64,000 bases of DNA from assembly GCF_051954455.1 (NCBI RefSeq), contig NZ_JBQCHS010000014.1, forward strand, positions 1 through 64,000, given 5' to 3'. How positions within the stretch are numbered: the first letter of the stretch is position 1; every line of letters begins with the position of its first letter. Shown here piece by piece: positions 52,825 to 61,312 of the stretch. The position numbers and the translations under genes were made by a program. The stretch comes from Pseudolysinimonas sp051954455 (lineage in GTDB: Bacteria; Actinomycetota; Actinomycetes; Actinomycetales; Microbacteriaceae). Below the pieces are notes generated by a model that did not search any database, was not told the origin of the DNA, and saw only the letters and a list, made by a program, of their open reading frames with translations.

Positions 52825-53030
52825 GCGACGAGCAGGAGAACACCGAGGGCCTCGCCCCGGACGCCGATCAGCGGTACATCGACGGCGAGCAGCCGGGGGT
52901 GCTCAACACCCTCAGCGAGACGGCGCAGCGCTTCCTCGGCGACTCCGACGCCGATGCTGCCGGCGGACGCGACCTGCCGGGCGACGCGAGCGGCGAGGAG
53001 CCGCCGCAGGACGGCGACCCGGGTCGCTGA
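52821..53030 (+). CDS. Acidic mini-protein 4
   Basis: 69 aa with 18 Asp/Glu. It has the only segment that could fold, PGVLNTLSETAQRFLGD (about 25-41), perhaps an amphipathic helix that binds a partner. Last of the four coupled genes; its stop directly abuts that of the convergent DarT-like gene (TGATCA). Confidence 0.75.
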   Translation: MSDEQENTEGLAPDADQRYIDGEQPGVLNTLSETAQRFLGDSDADAAGGRDLPGDASGEEPPQDGDPGR

Positions 53031-53792
53031 TCAGCCTCGCTGGAACCACGGCGGGTAGACGGCCACCTTCGGCGCGTGCCCGCCGACCTCGCGCAGGATC
53101 GCGCGCACGCGGTCGCGCATCGGCTCGTGCGGCACGCCGATCAGCGCGATCCCGGTGAAGGGGAACGGGTTCGGGGCGAGCAGCTCCGCGGCCGCGTAGG
53201 CGGGATCGAGCGAGCGCATGCGGCGCAGCTGCTGCGTCCCCTGCTCGATGCCGTGGGCGAAGCGCGTCGCGGGCGCGGCCGCGTCGCCGTCCGCGAGCAC
53301 GACGTCGCCCCCCGCCGACTTCGCATCGGCGACGAGGACGACGAACTCCGTCGGGTTGGCCGCGCGCGCGGCGTCGGACCAGTGGGTGCCGGCGGCGCCG
53401 TCGCGGACCTCCCGCCAGCGATCGGCCTCGGGGCTCAGGTAGAACGCCACGCGATCGGCGACCGTGCCTCCGCTCGCGAGCGGGGCGCTGCGTCGCATCT
53501 CACGGGCGAGCTTGCTGGAGAGGTCGACCTCCGGCGTCGCGTCGGCGCGCAGGGCGCCGTCGATCGCGACCATCTCGAGGTTGGCGACGTGCGTCACGTG
53601 GTAGATCCGTTGGGCGCTCAGCAGCACCGAGGGAGCCGCCTGCGTCTGGGGCGCTGACCGCGCGCGGCTCGGCGCGGCCGCCCGCGGCGGGCGGGTGGCG
53701 GCGGCACGCGGGGTGCTGCGGGGAGCCGCGACGGTGCGCGGATAGCAGATGTCGCAGAGGCCCTCGTCGAGCCCGTGGATGCATTCGGCCAT
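53031..53792 (-). CDS. DarT-like ADP-ribosyltransferase family protein
   Basis: 253 aa. A small Cys/His module (CIHGLDEGLCDICYP, residues 4-18) and an Ala/Pro/Arg linker lead to a DarT/DUF4433-type domain: RIYHVTHVANLEMVAIDGAL (about 63-82), an arginine-rich helix, and VAFYLSPEADRW. DarT adds ADP-ribose to thymidine in single-stranded DNA. The HxT...NL start is kept, but activity is unproven. No DarG antitoxin is adjacent. ATG at 53792 has TACGGT (53800-53805) 7 nt upstream. Confidence 0.75.
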   Translation of the reverse strand: MAECIHGLDEGLCDICYPRTVAAPRSTPRAAATRPPRAAAPSRARSAPQTQAAPSVLLSAQRIYHVTHVANLEMVAIDGALRADATPEVDLSSKLAREMRRSAPLASGGTVADRVAFYLSPEADRWREVRDGAAGTHWSDAARAANPTEFVVLVADAKSAGGDVVLADGDAAAPATRFAHGIEQGTQQLRRMRSLDPAYAAAELLAPNPFPFTGIALIGVPHEPMRDRVRAILREVGGHAPKVAVYPPWFQRG

Positions 53793-53807
53793 CGGAACCA
53801 CCGTACG

Positions 53808-55019
53808 TCAGGATCGCGCCGGCAGCCGGCGCGCGGCGGAGGCGGCCGCCGCCGCGAAGCCGAGCACGACGACGAGGACCACGACGAGCGGCAGCGTCCA
53901 CGCGCCGGTGGCGTCGTGCACCCCGCCGACGACCGTGGGGCCGACCGCGCCGACGACGTAGCCGATGCCCTGCACGGCGCCCGAGCGCGACGCGACCATG
54001 GACCGGCCTCCCCCGAAGCCGACGATCATGACGATGACGAGCGTGATCCCGGCACCCTGGCCGAGGCCGCCGACCGCGCACCACAGCCACCACAGGTCGG
54101 GGTTCACCAGGAAGCCGACCACGACGACCACCCAGCACGCGGCGCACAGCAGGACGGCCATCGTGACGCCGCCGCGCCGGGCGGCGACCGGCGAGAGCAG
54201 CGCCCCCGCGATCCCGAACACCTGGAACACGGCGGAGATGGCGCCGGAGACCGTGACCGCGTAGCCGTGGTCGACGAGCAGGGTCGGCAGCCAGGCGCTC
54301 ATGCCGTAGTACGCGAAGGACTGGGCGCCGAACGCCGCGGCGAGCAGCCAGGTCACCGGGGTCCGGAGCACCGGGCGCGGGAGGTTGTCGGCGGTCGCGA
54401 TCGGCGCGGTGAACGCCGGATGCCCGGGCAGCATCGCGGCGCGCACCCCGTGGGTCGCCGCCCACACGGCCAGGGCCACGAGCGCGAACGCACCCCAGAC
54501 GGCGATGGCGCCCTGCCATCCGAGGTGCGGCTGCAGCGGCGCGGTCGCGATCGTCACCGTCATCGTGCCGACGTTGATGGAGGCCGTGTAGACGGAGGTC
54601 ATCGTCGGCACGCGCGCCGGCGGGTACTCGTGCGAGATGACCACGGGGATGACGACGTTGCCGAACGTGATGAAGAGGCCGAGCAGCGCGGTCCCCACCA
54701 GGGCGGCGCCGAGTCCGCCTGCTGAGCGGACGAGGCACGCGACGACGACGCCCGCGAGGCAGAGCGTGAGCGTGAACTCGGGTCCGAAGCGCCGCGACAC
54801 CCAGACCGCGAGCGGCGTGACGACGGCGAACAGCAGCACCGGGATCGTGGTGAGCAGCCCGACGACGCCGGCGCCGACCTGCAGGTCGTGGGCGATGGTC
54901 CGGGCGACGGGGGCGACCGCGACGATCGGCGCGCGGACGCTCGCGGCCGAGAAGACGATCGCGATCGTGAGGAGGACGAGGCCCCCGCGACGGAACGGGG
55001 CGGCGGGCGCGGTCGTCAT
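53808..55019 (-). CDS. MFS transporter, CynX/NimT type
   Basis: 403 aa with twelve predicted helices; SAASVRAPIVAVAPV in helix 1 and the LPTLLVDHGY loop after helix 7 are typical of the cyanate/nitroimidazole (CP) group. Probably an exporter. ATG at 55019 directly follows GGGAGGG. It lies 13 nt after a TetR gene on the same strand, so the two are co-regulated. Confidence 0.9.
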   Translation of the reverse strand: MTTAPAAPFRRGGLVLLTIAIVFSAASVRAPIVAVAPVARTIAHDLQVGAGVVGLLTTIPVLLFAVVTPLAVWVSRRFGPEFTLTLCLAGVVVACLVRSAGGLGAALVGTALLGLFITFGNVVIPVVISHEYPPARVPTMTSVYTASINVGTMTVTIATAPLQPHLGWQGAIAVWGAFALVALAVWAATHGVRAAMLPGHPAFTAPIATADNLPRPVLRTPVTWLLAAAFGAQSFAYYGMSAWLPTLLVDHGYAVTVSGAISAVFQVFGIAGALLSPVAARRGGVTMAVLLCAACWVVVVVGFLVNPDLWWLWCAVGGLGQGAGITLVIVMIVGFGGGRSMVASRSGAVQGIGYVVGAVGPTVVGGVHDATGAWTLPLVVVLVVVLGFAAAAASAARRLPARS

Positions 55020-55032
55020 CCCTCCCAGTCTC

Positions 55033-55575
55033 TCAGGAGGCGACGACCCCTCTGACCAGGAGGTCCATGAGCCGCGCCGCGCGCGCCTCGTCGTCGGCGG
55101 TCGCGATCGTGATGCCGAGCAGGGCCGCGATGAGATCGTCGGCGTCGGCGTCGCGGCGGAAGCTTCCGTCGGCCGCTCCGGCGTCGAGGATGCGCCGCAC
55201 GCCGTCGGCGAGGCGGGCCCGCGTCGCCGCGATGCGCTCGTCCCCGCGGACCACCGAGCGGAGCGCGTCGCCCATCGCCCGCTTGCCTGCCATCCGCTCG
55301 GCGAACCGGTCCATCCAGGCGCGCAGCGCGGAGGGCGGCGAGAGCGTGGCGGCGAGCTCCTCCGCGGCGTCCGCGACGCGCGCGAGCTCGTCCTCGTAGA
55401 CGGCCGCCGCGAGGGCCTCCGCGTTCGGGAAGTGCCGGTACAGCGTGCCGACGCCCACGCCGGCCATGCGCGCCACCGTCTCCGGGCCGTGCGGCAGGCG
55501 CGGATCGGCGAACACGCGCTTGGCGGCGTCGAGGATTCGCGCCCGGTTGCGGACGGCGTCGGCGCGCTCGGCCAA
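55033..55575 (-). CDS. TetR family transcriptional regulator
   Basis: 180 aa. Helix-turn-helix NRARILDAAKRVFADPRL then TVARMAGVGVGTLYRHFPNA at residues 10-53. The start is a TTG at 55575, set by GGAAGGA 8 nt upstream; no ATG or GTG is available there. Two operator-like sites sit upstream between it and a divergent reductase gene, so it should control both sides. Confidence 0.9.
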   Translation of the reverse strand: MAERADAVRNRARILDAAKRVFADPRLPHGPETVARMAGVGVGTLYRHFPNAEALAAAVYEDELARVADAAEELAATLSPPSALRAWMDRFAERMAGKRAMGDALRSVVRGDERIAATRARLADGVRRILDAGAADGSFRRDADADDLIAALLGITIATADDEARAARLMDLLVRGVVAS

Positions 55576-55577
55576 AG

Positions 55578-55591
55578 CGGAAGTCCTTCCG
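55578..55591. promoter_or_regulatory. TetR operator candidate 1
   Basis: CGGAAG-TC-CTTCCG, perfect 6 bp arms, overlapping the TetR ribosome site. It shares the form GGAAnnnnTTCC with candidate 2. Confidence 0.55.
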
Positions 55592-55613
55592 TTTTCAATG
55601 CTACGGTCGAAAT

Positions 55614-55625
55614 GGAACTGATTCC
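55614..55625. promoter_or_regulatory. TetR operator candidate 2
   Basis: GGAA-CTGA-TTCC within ATGGAACTGATTCCGTTT, 24 nt before the reductase GTG and 36 nt from candidate 1 start to start. On the minus strand both sites read ACGGAA-nnnn-TTCC or nearly so. Confidence 0.5.
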
Positions 55626-55648
55626 GTTTCTACCAGAAGGAGCCCGCC

Positions 55649-56536
55649 GTGTCCCTGTCCCCCGTCTTCCCCCTCGCCGGCCGTGACGTCCCGCGCATCG
55701 GCTACGGCGCCATGCAACTCCGTGAGGCCGACCCCGCCGCCGCGGTCGATCTCCTCCGTGAGGCGATCGATCTCGGCGTGCGTCACCTCGACACGGCCGA
55801 GTTCTACACCGGTGTGAACGAGCTGATCCGCGCCGCGCTGCACCCCTACGCCGACGACCTGGTCCTGGCCACCAAGGTCGGCGCCATCGAGACCCCCGAC
55901 GGCGATCTCCGGGCCGCGCAGAAGCCTGCCGAGATCCGCGCCCAGGTGGAGGCGAACCTGCGCTCGCTCGGCGTCGACCGGCTCGGCCTCGTCTACCTGC
56001 GGCGGGCCGACCGCGCTCCCGGCATCCTCGCGACCGGCGACCAGGTGGTGCCGATCGACGACCAGCTCGCCGAGCTCGCAGCCCTCCGCGACGAGGGCGC
56101 GATCACGGGGATCGGGCTGTCGACCGTGTCGGTCGATCAGCTCCGCGAGGCCCTGCCCGTCGGCATCGCCGCGGTGCAGAACGCCTACAACCTCGCTGCG
56201 CGGGAGGACGAGCCGTCGCTCGAGCTCGCGGCCGAGCACGGCGTCGCGTGGGTGCCGTTCTTCCCGCTCGGGAGCGCATTCGAGGTCGGGCCCAACGTGC
56301 CGGACGCGCACCGGCGCCTCATGTCGGTCACCGCGCTGCCCGAGGTGACGACCGCGGCGGCGCAGCTCGGTGCGACGCCCTCGCAAGTGGCACTCGCCTG
56401 GCTGCTGCAGCACCGCGAGAACGTGCTGCTCATTCCCGGGACGCGCACGTCGACGCACCTGCGCGAGAACCTCGCGGCGGGCGGGCTGGAACTCCCGGCG
56501 GACGTGGTGGCCGCGCTCGACGCCGTCGCCGGGTGA
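55649..56536 (+). CDS. Aldo/keto reductase lacking the catalytic histidine
   Basis: 295 aa AKR fold. D48, Y53 (DTAEFYTG) and K76 (VLATKVG) are present, but the usual His is Arg118 in LVYLRRAD. This change occurs in a known subgroup of actinobacterial AKRs and should lower or alter activity. GTG at 55649 has AGAAGGAG upstream. Probably repressed by the divergent TetR. The VOC gene starts inside its stop. Confidence 0.9.
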   Translation: MSLSPVFPLAGRDVPRIGYGAMQLREADPAAAVDLLREAIDLGVRHLDTAEFYTGVNELIRAALHPYADDLVLATKVGAIETPDGDLRAAQKPAEIRAQVEANLRSLGVDRLGLVYLRRADRAPGILATGDQVVPIDDQLAELAALRDEGAITGIGLSTVSVDQLREALPVGIAAVQNAYNLAAREDEPSLELAAEHGVAWVPFFPLGSAFEVGPNVPDAHRRLMSVTALPEVTTAAAQLGATPSQVALAWLLQHRENVLLIPGTRTSTHLRENLAAGGLELPADVVAALDAVAG

Positions 56537-56880
56537 CCCGCGACTTCTACGCGAGCATCGGCTGGAACATCGACTTCGACCAGTCGCCCTCCGACGAGAT
56601 CCGCTTCGTGCAGATCACGCCGCCGGGCTCCGCCTGCTCGATCGCATTCGGACGCGGGCTCGTCGAGGCCGAGCCGGGATCACTCCGCGGGGTCCAGCTC
56701 GTGGTGCGCGACGCCGATGCCGCGCTCGCGATGCTGCGGGGGAAGGGCGTCGATGCGGAGGACGTTCAGGAGCTGGCTTGGGGTCGCTTCGTGACCTTCC
56801 GCGATCCCGACGGCAACACCTTCACCCTGCAGGAGCTGCCCGAGTGGTCGCAGGGGTTCGCGAACCGGCCGGAGAACTAG
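56533..56880 (+). CDS. VOC family protein, N-terminally short
   Basis: 115 aa. The fold is recognised from FYASIGWNIDFDQ onward and ends with FRDPDGNTFTLQEL. The first beta strand and the usual xVSDVDRAKxFY lead (about 15 residues) are missing, because the GTG at 56533 overlaps the reductase stop (GTGA). Either a deletion joined the two genes, or the strand is dispensable in a dimer. Confidence 0.75.
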   Translation: MTRDFYASIGWNIDFDQSPSDEIRFVQITPPGSACSIAFGRGLVEAEPGSLRGVQLVVRDADAALAMLRGKGVDAEDVQELAWGRFVTFRDPDGNTFTLQELPEWSQGFANRPEN

Positions 56881-56937
56881 TCAGGGAGGCCGCTGCGACC
56901 GGCAGCGACGTCCAGCCGGCGGACGTAGCCTGGGCGC

Positions 56938-57495
56938 ATGCGCACGTCATCCTCCGGCTTCGAGCTGCCCGAGTTCGATCTCCGCCGCGCCGTCGACGGG
57001 ATCCGCGAGGCGTTCACGCCGCGGGAGGCGGACGGGTCCGCGCCGGATGTGCGCGCCGCCATCCTGCTCGAGCTGGCGACGGAACCGATGCACGGCTATC
57101 AGCTGATCCGCGCGATCGAGATGCGCTCGGCCGGCACGTGGTCGCCGATGCCGGGGCAGGTGTACCCGACCCTGCAATTGCTCGCCGACGAGGGGCTGGC
57201 GACGGCGACGCAGGACGGCGAGCGCAAGGTGTGGTCGCTGACCGACGCCGGGCGCGCGGCCGCGTCCGCGCACACCCGGACCGCGGGCGACGGGGCCACC
57301 GGCCCAGCGGCCGCATCGACGCGAGCGCGCGGATTCGACCGCGAGCGCGACCTCGCTCTGCCGAGGGCGGGCGCGCGACTCGCACAGGCGGTCGGCGGCT
57401 TCGGGCCGGGCGCCTCCGACGAGCAGCGGCGCCGCGCGGTCGAGGTCATCGACGAGGCGCGTCGCAAGCTCCACGCGATCCTCGCCGAGGACTGA
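56938..57495 (+). CDS. PadR family transcriptional regulator
   Basis: 185 aa. The winged helix is at about residues 38-110: AAILLELATEPMHGYQLIRA and GQVYPTLQLLADEGL are classic PadR. A longer helical tail follows for dimerisation. ATG at 56938 has TAGCCT (56926-56931) 6 nt upstream. It ends 4 nt before the UbiB-like gene, so regulator and kinase are one operon. Confidence 0.92.
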   Translation: MRTSSSGFELPEFDLRRAVDGIREAFTPREADGSAPDVRAAILLELATEPMHGYQLIRAIEMRSAGTWSPMPGQVYPTLQLLADEGLATATQDGERKVWSLTDAGRAAASAHTRTAGDGATGPAAASTRARGFDRERDLALPRAGARLAQAVGGFGPGASDEQRRRAVEVIDEARRKLHAILAED

Positions 57496-57499
57496 CCGG

Positions 57500-59242
57500 A
57501 TGCCGCCCACCGGCGGACCCGTGGGCGCCCCGCCCGCCGCCACGACCTCCTCGGTCGCCGCCCGCGCACGCTACCGCCGCATCCTGCGCTTCGCGTCGAT
57601 CACGCTCGCGCAGCTGTGGTGGTTCGAGATCGCGCTGCCGACGCTCGGCCTGCGCAGGCTCGCCGCCCGCCGCCGCACGCCGCGTCTTCAGCGTCTCGCC
57701 CGCCGGTTCCACGGCCTGGCCGCCGAGCTCGGAGGGCTCATGATCAAGGTCGGGCAGTTCCTCTCGTCCCGCCTCGACATCCTGCCGCCCGAGGTGACGC
57801 GCGAGCTCGAGGGGCTGCAGGACGAGGTGGCGTCCGAGCCGTTCGACGCGATCCGCATCCAGGCCGAGCGCGAGCTGGGGATGCCGCTCGAACGCGCCTA
57901 CGCCTCCTTCGATCCCGTGCCGATCGCCGCCGCCTCCCTCGGCCAGGCGCATCGCGCCCGCCTCTCCCCCGCGATCGCGGCCGACCTCGGCATCACCGAC
58001 GTCGTCGTCAAGGTGCAGCGGCCCGGGATCGACGAGGTCGTCGCGGTCGACCTGGCTGCCCTCCGCCGCGTCGCCCGCTGGCTCATGCGCGTGCGGCTCG
58101 TCTCCAGTCGCGCGGACGCGCCGGCGCTGGTGGAGGAGTTCGCGCTGACCAGCCTGCAGGAGATCGACTACCTGCACGAGGCAGCCAACGCCGAGCGCTT
58201 CGCCGCCGACTTCGCCGGAGACTCCGCGGTGGGCGCGCCGGTCGTGGTGTGGGAGCGGACGGCGCTGCGCGTGCTCACGCTGTCGGACGTCACGGCCATC
58301 AAGATCACCGACGTCCCGGCGCTGCAGGCGGCGGGCATCGATCCGGTGACGGTGGCGCAGGAGCTCGCTCGCGTCACCTTCCAGCAGATCTTCGTGCACG
58401 GCTTCTTCCACGCCGACCCGCACCCCGGCAACATCTTCGTGACGCCGGCGCCAGCCGCGTCGGCCGAGTCGGAGACCGCCTCGCCGACCCCGGCCTTCCG
58501 CCTGACGTTCGTCGACTTCGGCATGATGGGCGAGATCTCGCCGACCCTGCGCGCCGGCCTGCGCGACTTCATCCTGGCCGCGGTGGGGCGCGACAGCCGG
58601 GGGCTGATCGCCTCGCTCGACCGGCTCGACATCCTGCTGCCCACCGCCGACCGCGACGAGCTGGAGCGCGCGATGACGGCGCTCTTCGGTCGCTTCGGCG
58701 GGATGGGCATCGCCGAGCTGCAGCGCATCGACCCGCGCGAGTTCGAGGTGTTCGCCCGGCAGTTCGGCGAGACGATCCGAGCTCTCCCCTTCCAGCTGCC
58801 GGAGAACTTCCTGCTGCTGATCCGCACCATCTCGCTCGTGTCCGGTGACACGAGCGCGCTCGACACCGAGTTCAACATGTGGGACTCCGTCGACCCCTTC
58901 GCCCGCACCATCCTGCGCCCGAGCGGCGCCGACTCGCTGCGGTCACTCGGTGAGCAGGCCGTCGGCTACGCGACGACGATGCTGCGCCTTCCCCAGCGGA
59001 TGGACGAGCTCATCACCCGCTTCGATCGGGGGCAGGTCGCGGTCAAGGTGCCGGACGTGGAGCGCGGGCTCCGGTCGATGCAGCGCACGATCGGTCGACT
59101 CGTCTCCGCGATCGTGTTCGCGGCCCTGCTGTTCGCCGGCGTGCTGGCGCGGCCGGCGGACGACGTGCTCGGCTGGATCCTGATCGCCGTGTCGGCCGTT
59201 CCCCTCCTCCACGTGATCGTCACGTGGAGGATGCGCCCCTAG
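57500..59242 (+). CDS. ABC1/AarF (UbiB) atypical kinase-like protein
   Basis: 580 aa. KxGQ (KVGQ at 83-86), the A-rich loop AAASLGQAHRA, the VVKVQRPG lysine, HADPHPGN and VDFGMMG are all conserved; two C-terminal membrane helices (about 530-550, 555-575). UbiB proteins are ATPases that help isoprenoid quinone synthesis; actinobacteria use menaquinone, so the target here is unclear. Coupled to PadR. Confidence 0.93.
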   Translation: MPPTGGPVGAPPAATTSSVAARARYRRILRFASITLAQLWWFEIALPTLGLRRLAARRRTPRLQRLARRFHGLAAELGGLMIKVGQFLSSRLDILPPEVTRELEGLQDEVASEPFDAIRIQAERELGMPLERAYASFDPVPIAAASLGQAHRARLSPAIAADLGITDVVVKVQRPGIDEVVAVDLAALRRVARWLMRVRLVSSRADAPALVEEFALTSLQEIDYLHEAANAERFAADFAGDSAVGAPVVVWERTALRVLTLSDVTAIKITDVPALQAAGIDPVTVAQELARVTFQQIFVHGFFHADPHPGNIFVTPAPAASAESETASPTPAFRLTFVDFGMMGEISPTLRAGLRDFILAAVGRDSRGLIASLDRLDILLPTADRDELERAMTALFGRFGGMGIAELQRIDPREFEVFARQFGETIRALPFQLPENFLLLIRTISLVSGDTSALDTEFNMWDSVDPFARTILRPSGADSLRSLGEQAVGYATTMLRLPQRMDELITRFDRGQVAVKVPDVERGLRSMQRTIGRLVSAIVFAALLFAGVLARPADDVLGWILIAVSAVPLLHVIVTWRMRP

Positions 59243-59257
59243 GCGTCCGGCGGCGTC

Positions 59258-60529
59258 TCAATACCAGAACCCGATCGCGGGAGCGCGCCGGGTTTCGAGC
59301 AGGCGGCCCAGCGCGTCGTCCTTCCGCGACGGAGCGCCGACGATCGCCGCGCCGAGCTCTGCCACCTCGATCGGGTCGGCCGGTTCCGCGGCATCCGATA
59401 CCGCGCCTCGCCCGCCCGACACGGTCAACGCGTAGGAGCCGCTCGCGATCCCGAGATCATCGATCACGCGGAACGCGGCCTCCCCGTCCGTCTCGTACGA
59501 GCGCGATCCGAGCACCGTCGCCGCGTCGAGCACGCGCAGGTAGTGCATGTCGAACGGCTTGACCTCGACGGCACGGAAGTCGGAGACCATCCACCGCATC
59601 GGCTCGTCGACGGCGCCGAGGTCGTAGGTCACCGTGGCGACGAGATCCATCTCGACGAAGAAACGCCAGATCGCCGCGTAGGCGTCGTCGCTCGCGGCGA
59701 TGACGTTGAGCACCGCGACACGGTGCGCGGTGAAGTCGTCGGGGTCCTCGGAGACCGTGTAGATCGCCATCCCCCGCAACTCGCCGGACTCGTCGCGGTA
59801 CTGGACCGCACGTCGCTCGTCGGACGTGTCGCCCTTCCGGCTCTGGAATCCGGCAACCTGATCCCACCTCATCCCGAACGGCGCGACCTGACCGGCGGCG
59901 CGCAGGCGCAGCTGCTCGAAGAGCGCGGGAGCCTGGTCGCGCCAGCGGCGCACCGGGATGTAGTCGAGCCGTCCGGCGGGCACCGGTCCCGTCCAGGCGA
60001 GGCCGCGGGTACGGATGCGGTACTCCGCCGCGAGCGCCGCGACGCCGAACCCGTAGCGCCCGTAGATGGACGACTCGGAGACCGTGAGCATGGCGATCGC
60101 CACGCCGAGCCGGTGCGCGGTGCGCAGTTCCGCCTCGATGATCTGGCGCTGGATGCCGCGACGCCGGTGGGTCTGGGCCGTGGTCACCCCGCTGATCGCC
60201 CACGCCGGGATCTCACCGCCGGGGATCGTGAGCGGGCCGATCCAGGAGTTCGAGGTCGCGATCGGCGTGAGGGGGTCGGCGCCCTCGGGGTCGTACACGG
60301 CGGTCAGCCGACGGTTGGTGGTGAACTCGGCGGCGTGCGCGTCGAGCGATTCGCGCGTCATCACGGGGCCGAAGAATCCGCGCGCCTCGGCCTGCAGGTA
60401 GCGATCCACCGCCTCCCGATCGGCGGAGTCGACCACGCGCAGCTCGTAGCCGTTCGCGGCGAGCTTCGCGGCGGCCTGCTCGTCGATCGGAGCGGACTGG
60501 ATCTCTCGGGTACGTGCGTCGACGCTCAT
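59258..60529 (-). CDS. Eis-like GNAT acetyltransferase with SCP2-type tail
   Basis: 423 aa. Two GNAT regions and a C-terminal sterol-carrier-like domain, as in mycobacterial Eis, which acetylates amines including aminoglycosides. AISGVTTAQTHRRRGIQRQI (about 111-130) is the acetyl-CoA site, ESSIYGRYGFG is family-typical, and the chain ends in an aromatic residue (GFWY) that serves as the catalytic base end in Eis. ATG at 60529 has TAGCCT (60536-60541) 6 nt upstream. Confidence 0.92.
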   Translation of the reverse strand: MSVDARTREIQSAPIDEQAAAKLAANGYELRVVDSADREAVDRYLQAEARGFFGPVMTRESLDAHAAEFTTNRRLTAVYDPEGADPLTPIATSNSWIGPLTIPGGEIPAWAISGVTTAQTHRRRGIQRQIIEAELRTAHRLGVAIAMLTVSESSIYGRYGFGVAALAAEYRIRTRGLAWTGPVPAGRLDYIPVRRWRDQAPALFEQLRLRAAGQVAPFGMRWDQVAGFQSRKGDTSDERRAVQYRDESGELRGMAIYTVSEDPDDFTAHRVAVLNVIAASDDAYAAIWRFFVEMDLVATVTYDLGAVDEPMRWMVSDFRAVEVKPFDMHYLRVLDAATVLGSRSYETDGEAAFRVIDDLGIASGSYALTVSGGRGAVSDAAEPADPIEVAELGAAIVGAPSRKDDALGRLLETRRAPAIGFWY

Positions 60530-60635
60530 GCCGCCAGGCTACGGGGGGGGTCGGACGACGGCCCGCTGCCCGTGAGTTGTGCGCGTCCCCTGAGCGTCGG
60601 CTCCCGCCTCCCCCGGAACGACCTACGGTCGCCCC

Positions 60636-60896
60636 ATGACCGACACCTCCGACACCCCGTTCGACGACTCCCCGCGCGACGCCGAGCGCGCGATGCAGAC
60701 CACGACCAACGACGCCGTCGCCGGTGAGACCGTCGAGCCGGTCGACTCGTTCGCGGGCCCGAACGGGGCGGAGAAGCCGGAGGCCGAGCCGACGTACGGC
60801 CCGGGCGACGACCGGGTCCCGCCGGAGGACATCGTGCTGCGCGAGGACGACGACCCCTCCGACAGCGGCAGCCCCGACGTCGGTCGGGAGTCCTGA
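60636..60896 (+). CDS. Acidic disordered protein 5
   Basis: 86 aa with 24 Asp/Glu and 1 Lys (ends REDDDPSDSGSPDVGRES). Same type as the mini-proteins at 52-53 kb, but alone. ATG at 60636 has TACGGT (60624-60629) 6 nt upstream. Converges with a membrane protein gene 4 nt away. Confidence 0.72.
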   Translation: MTDTSDTPFDDSPRDAERAMQTTTNDAVAGETVEPVDSFAGPNGAEKPEAEPTYGPGDDRVPPEDIVLREDDDPSDSGSPDVGRES

Positions 60897-60900
60897 GGCG

Positions 60901-61269
60901 CTACCCCGCGGCGTTCCAGCTGGAGAAAGCGACCACGATCACCGTGGCGAGCGACACCACCGCGATGGCGAGCATGAGCACGGCCATCCAGCCGAGGCGC
61001 CGACGCAGGCGGGTCACGGGGACTGCGAACCGCACGACGTACATGAGCGCGTAGAGGACCCCGACCAGGACCGCCGCGACGAGCGGCAGCCCCACCGGTG
61101 GCAGCCCGAGCAATGCCTGCGGGACGAGGACGCCGAGCGCGATCGCGGTGAAGAACCCCCCGACGATCAGCCAGATCCGTCCCGTCGAGAAGGTGAGCGA
61201 CGGCTGCTCGGTGAGGCGGGTCTCGTCGCGCGCCGGCGGGCGGTCCGGGTCGGGGCGGGATGCGTCCAT
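60901..61269 (-). CDS. Small three-helix membrane protein
   Basis: 122 aa. A charged N-terminus of about 25 residues, then three hydrophobic helices (about 30-55, 58-80, 92-115). Not recognised. It follows the PPOX gene on the same strand after 43 nt. Confidence 0.68.
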   Translation of the reverse strand: MDASRPDPDRPPARDETRLTEQPSLTFSTGRIWLIVGGFFTAIALGVLVPQALLGLPPVGLPLVAAVLVGVLYALMYVVRFAVPVTRLRRRLGWMAVLMLAIAVVSLATVIVVAFSSWNAAG

Positions 61270-61312
61270 GCCTCAGACTCCCACGCCGCGGGATCCGCGC
61301 AAGGGGATTCCC

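Noticed and set aside
24634..53792. Macro domain protein and DarT-like protein as a DarTG toxin-antitoxin pair
   Set aside because: They lie about 28 kb apart, and the macro domain is of the MacroD/YmdB type rather than DarG, which also has a second domain.
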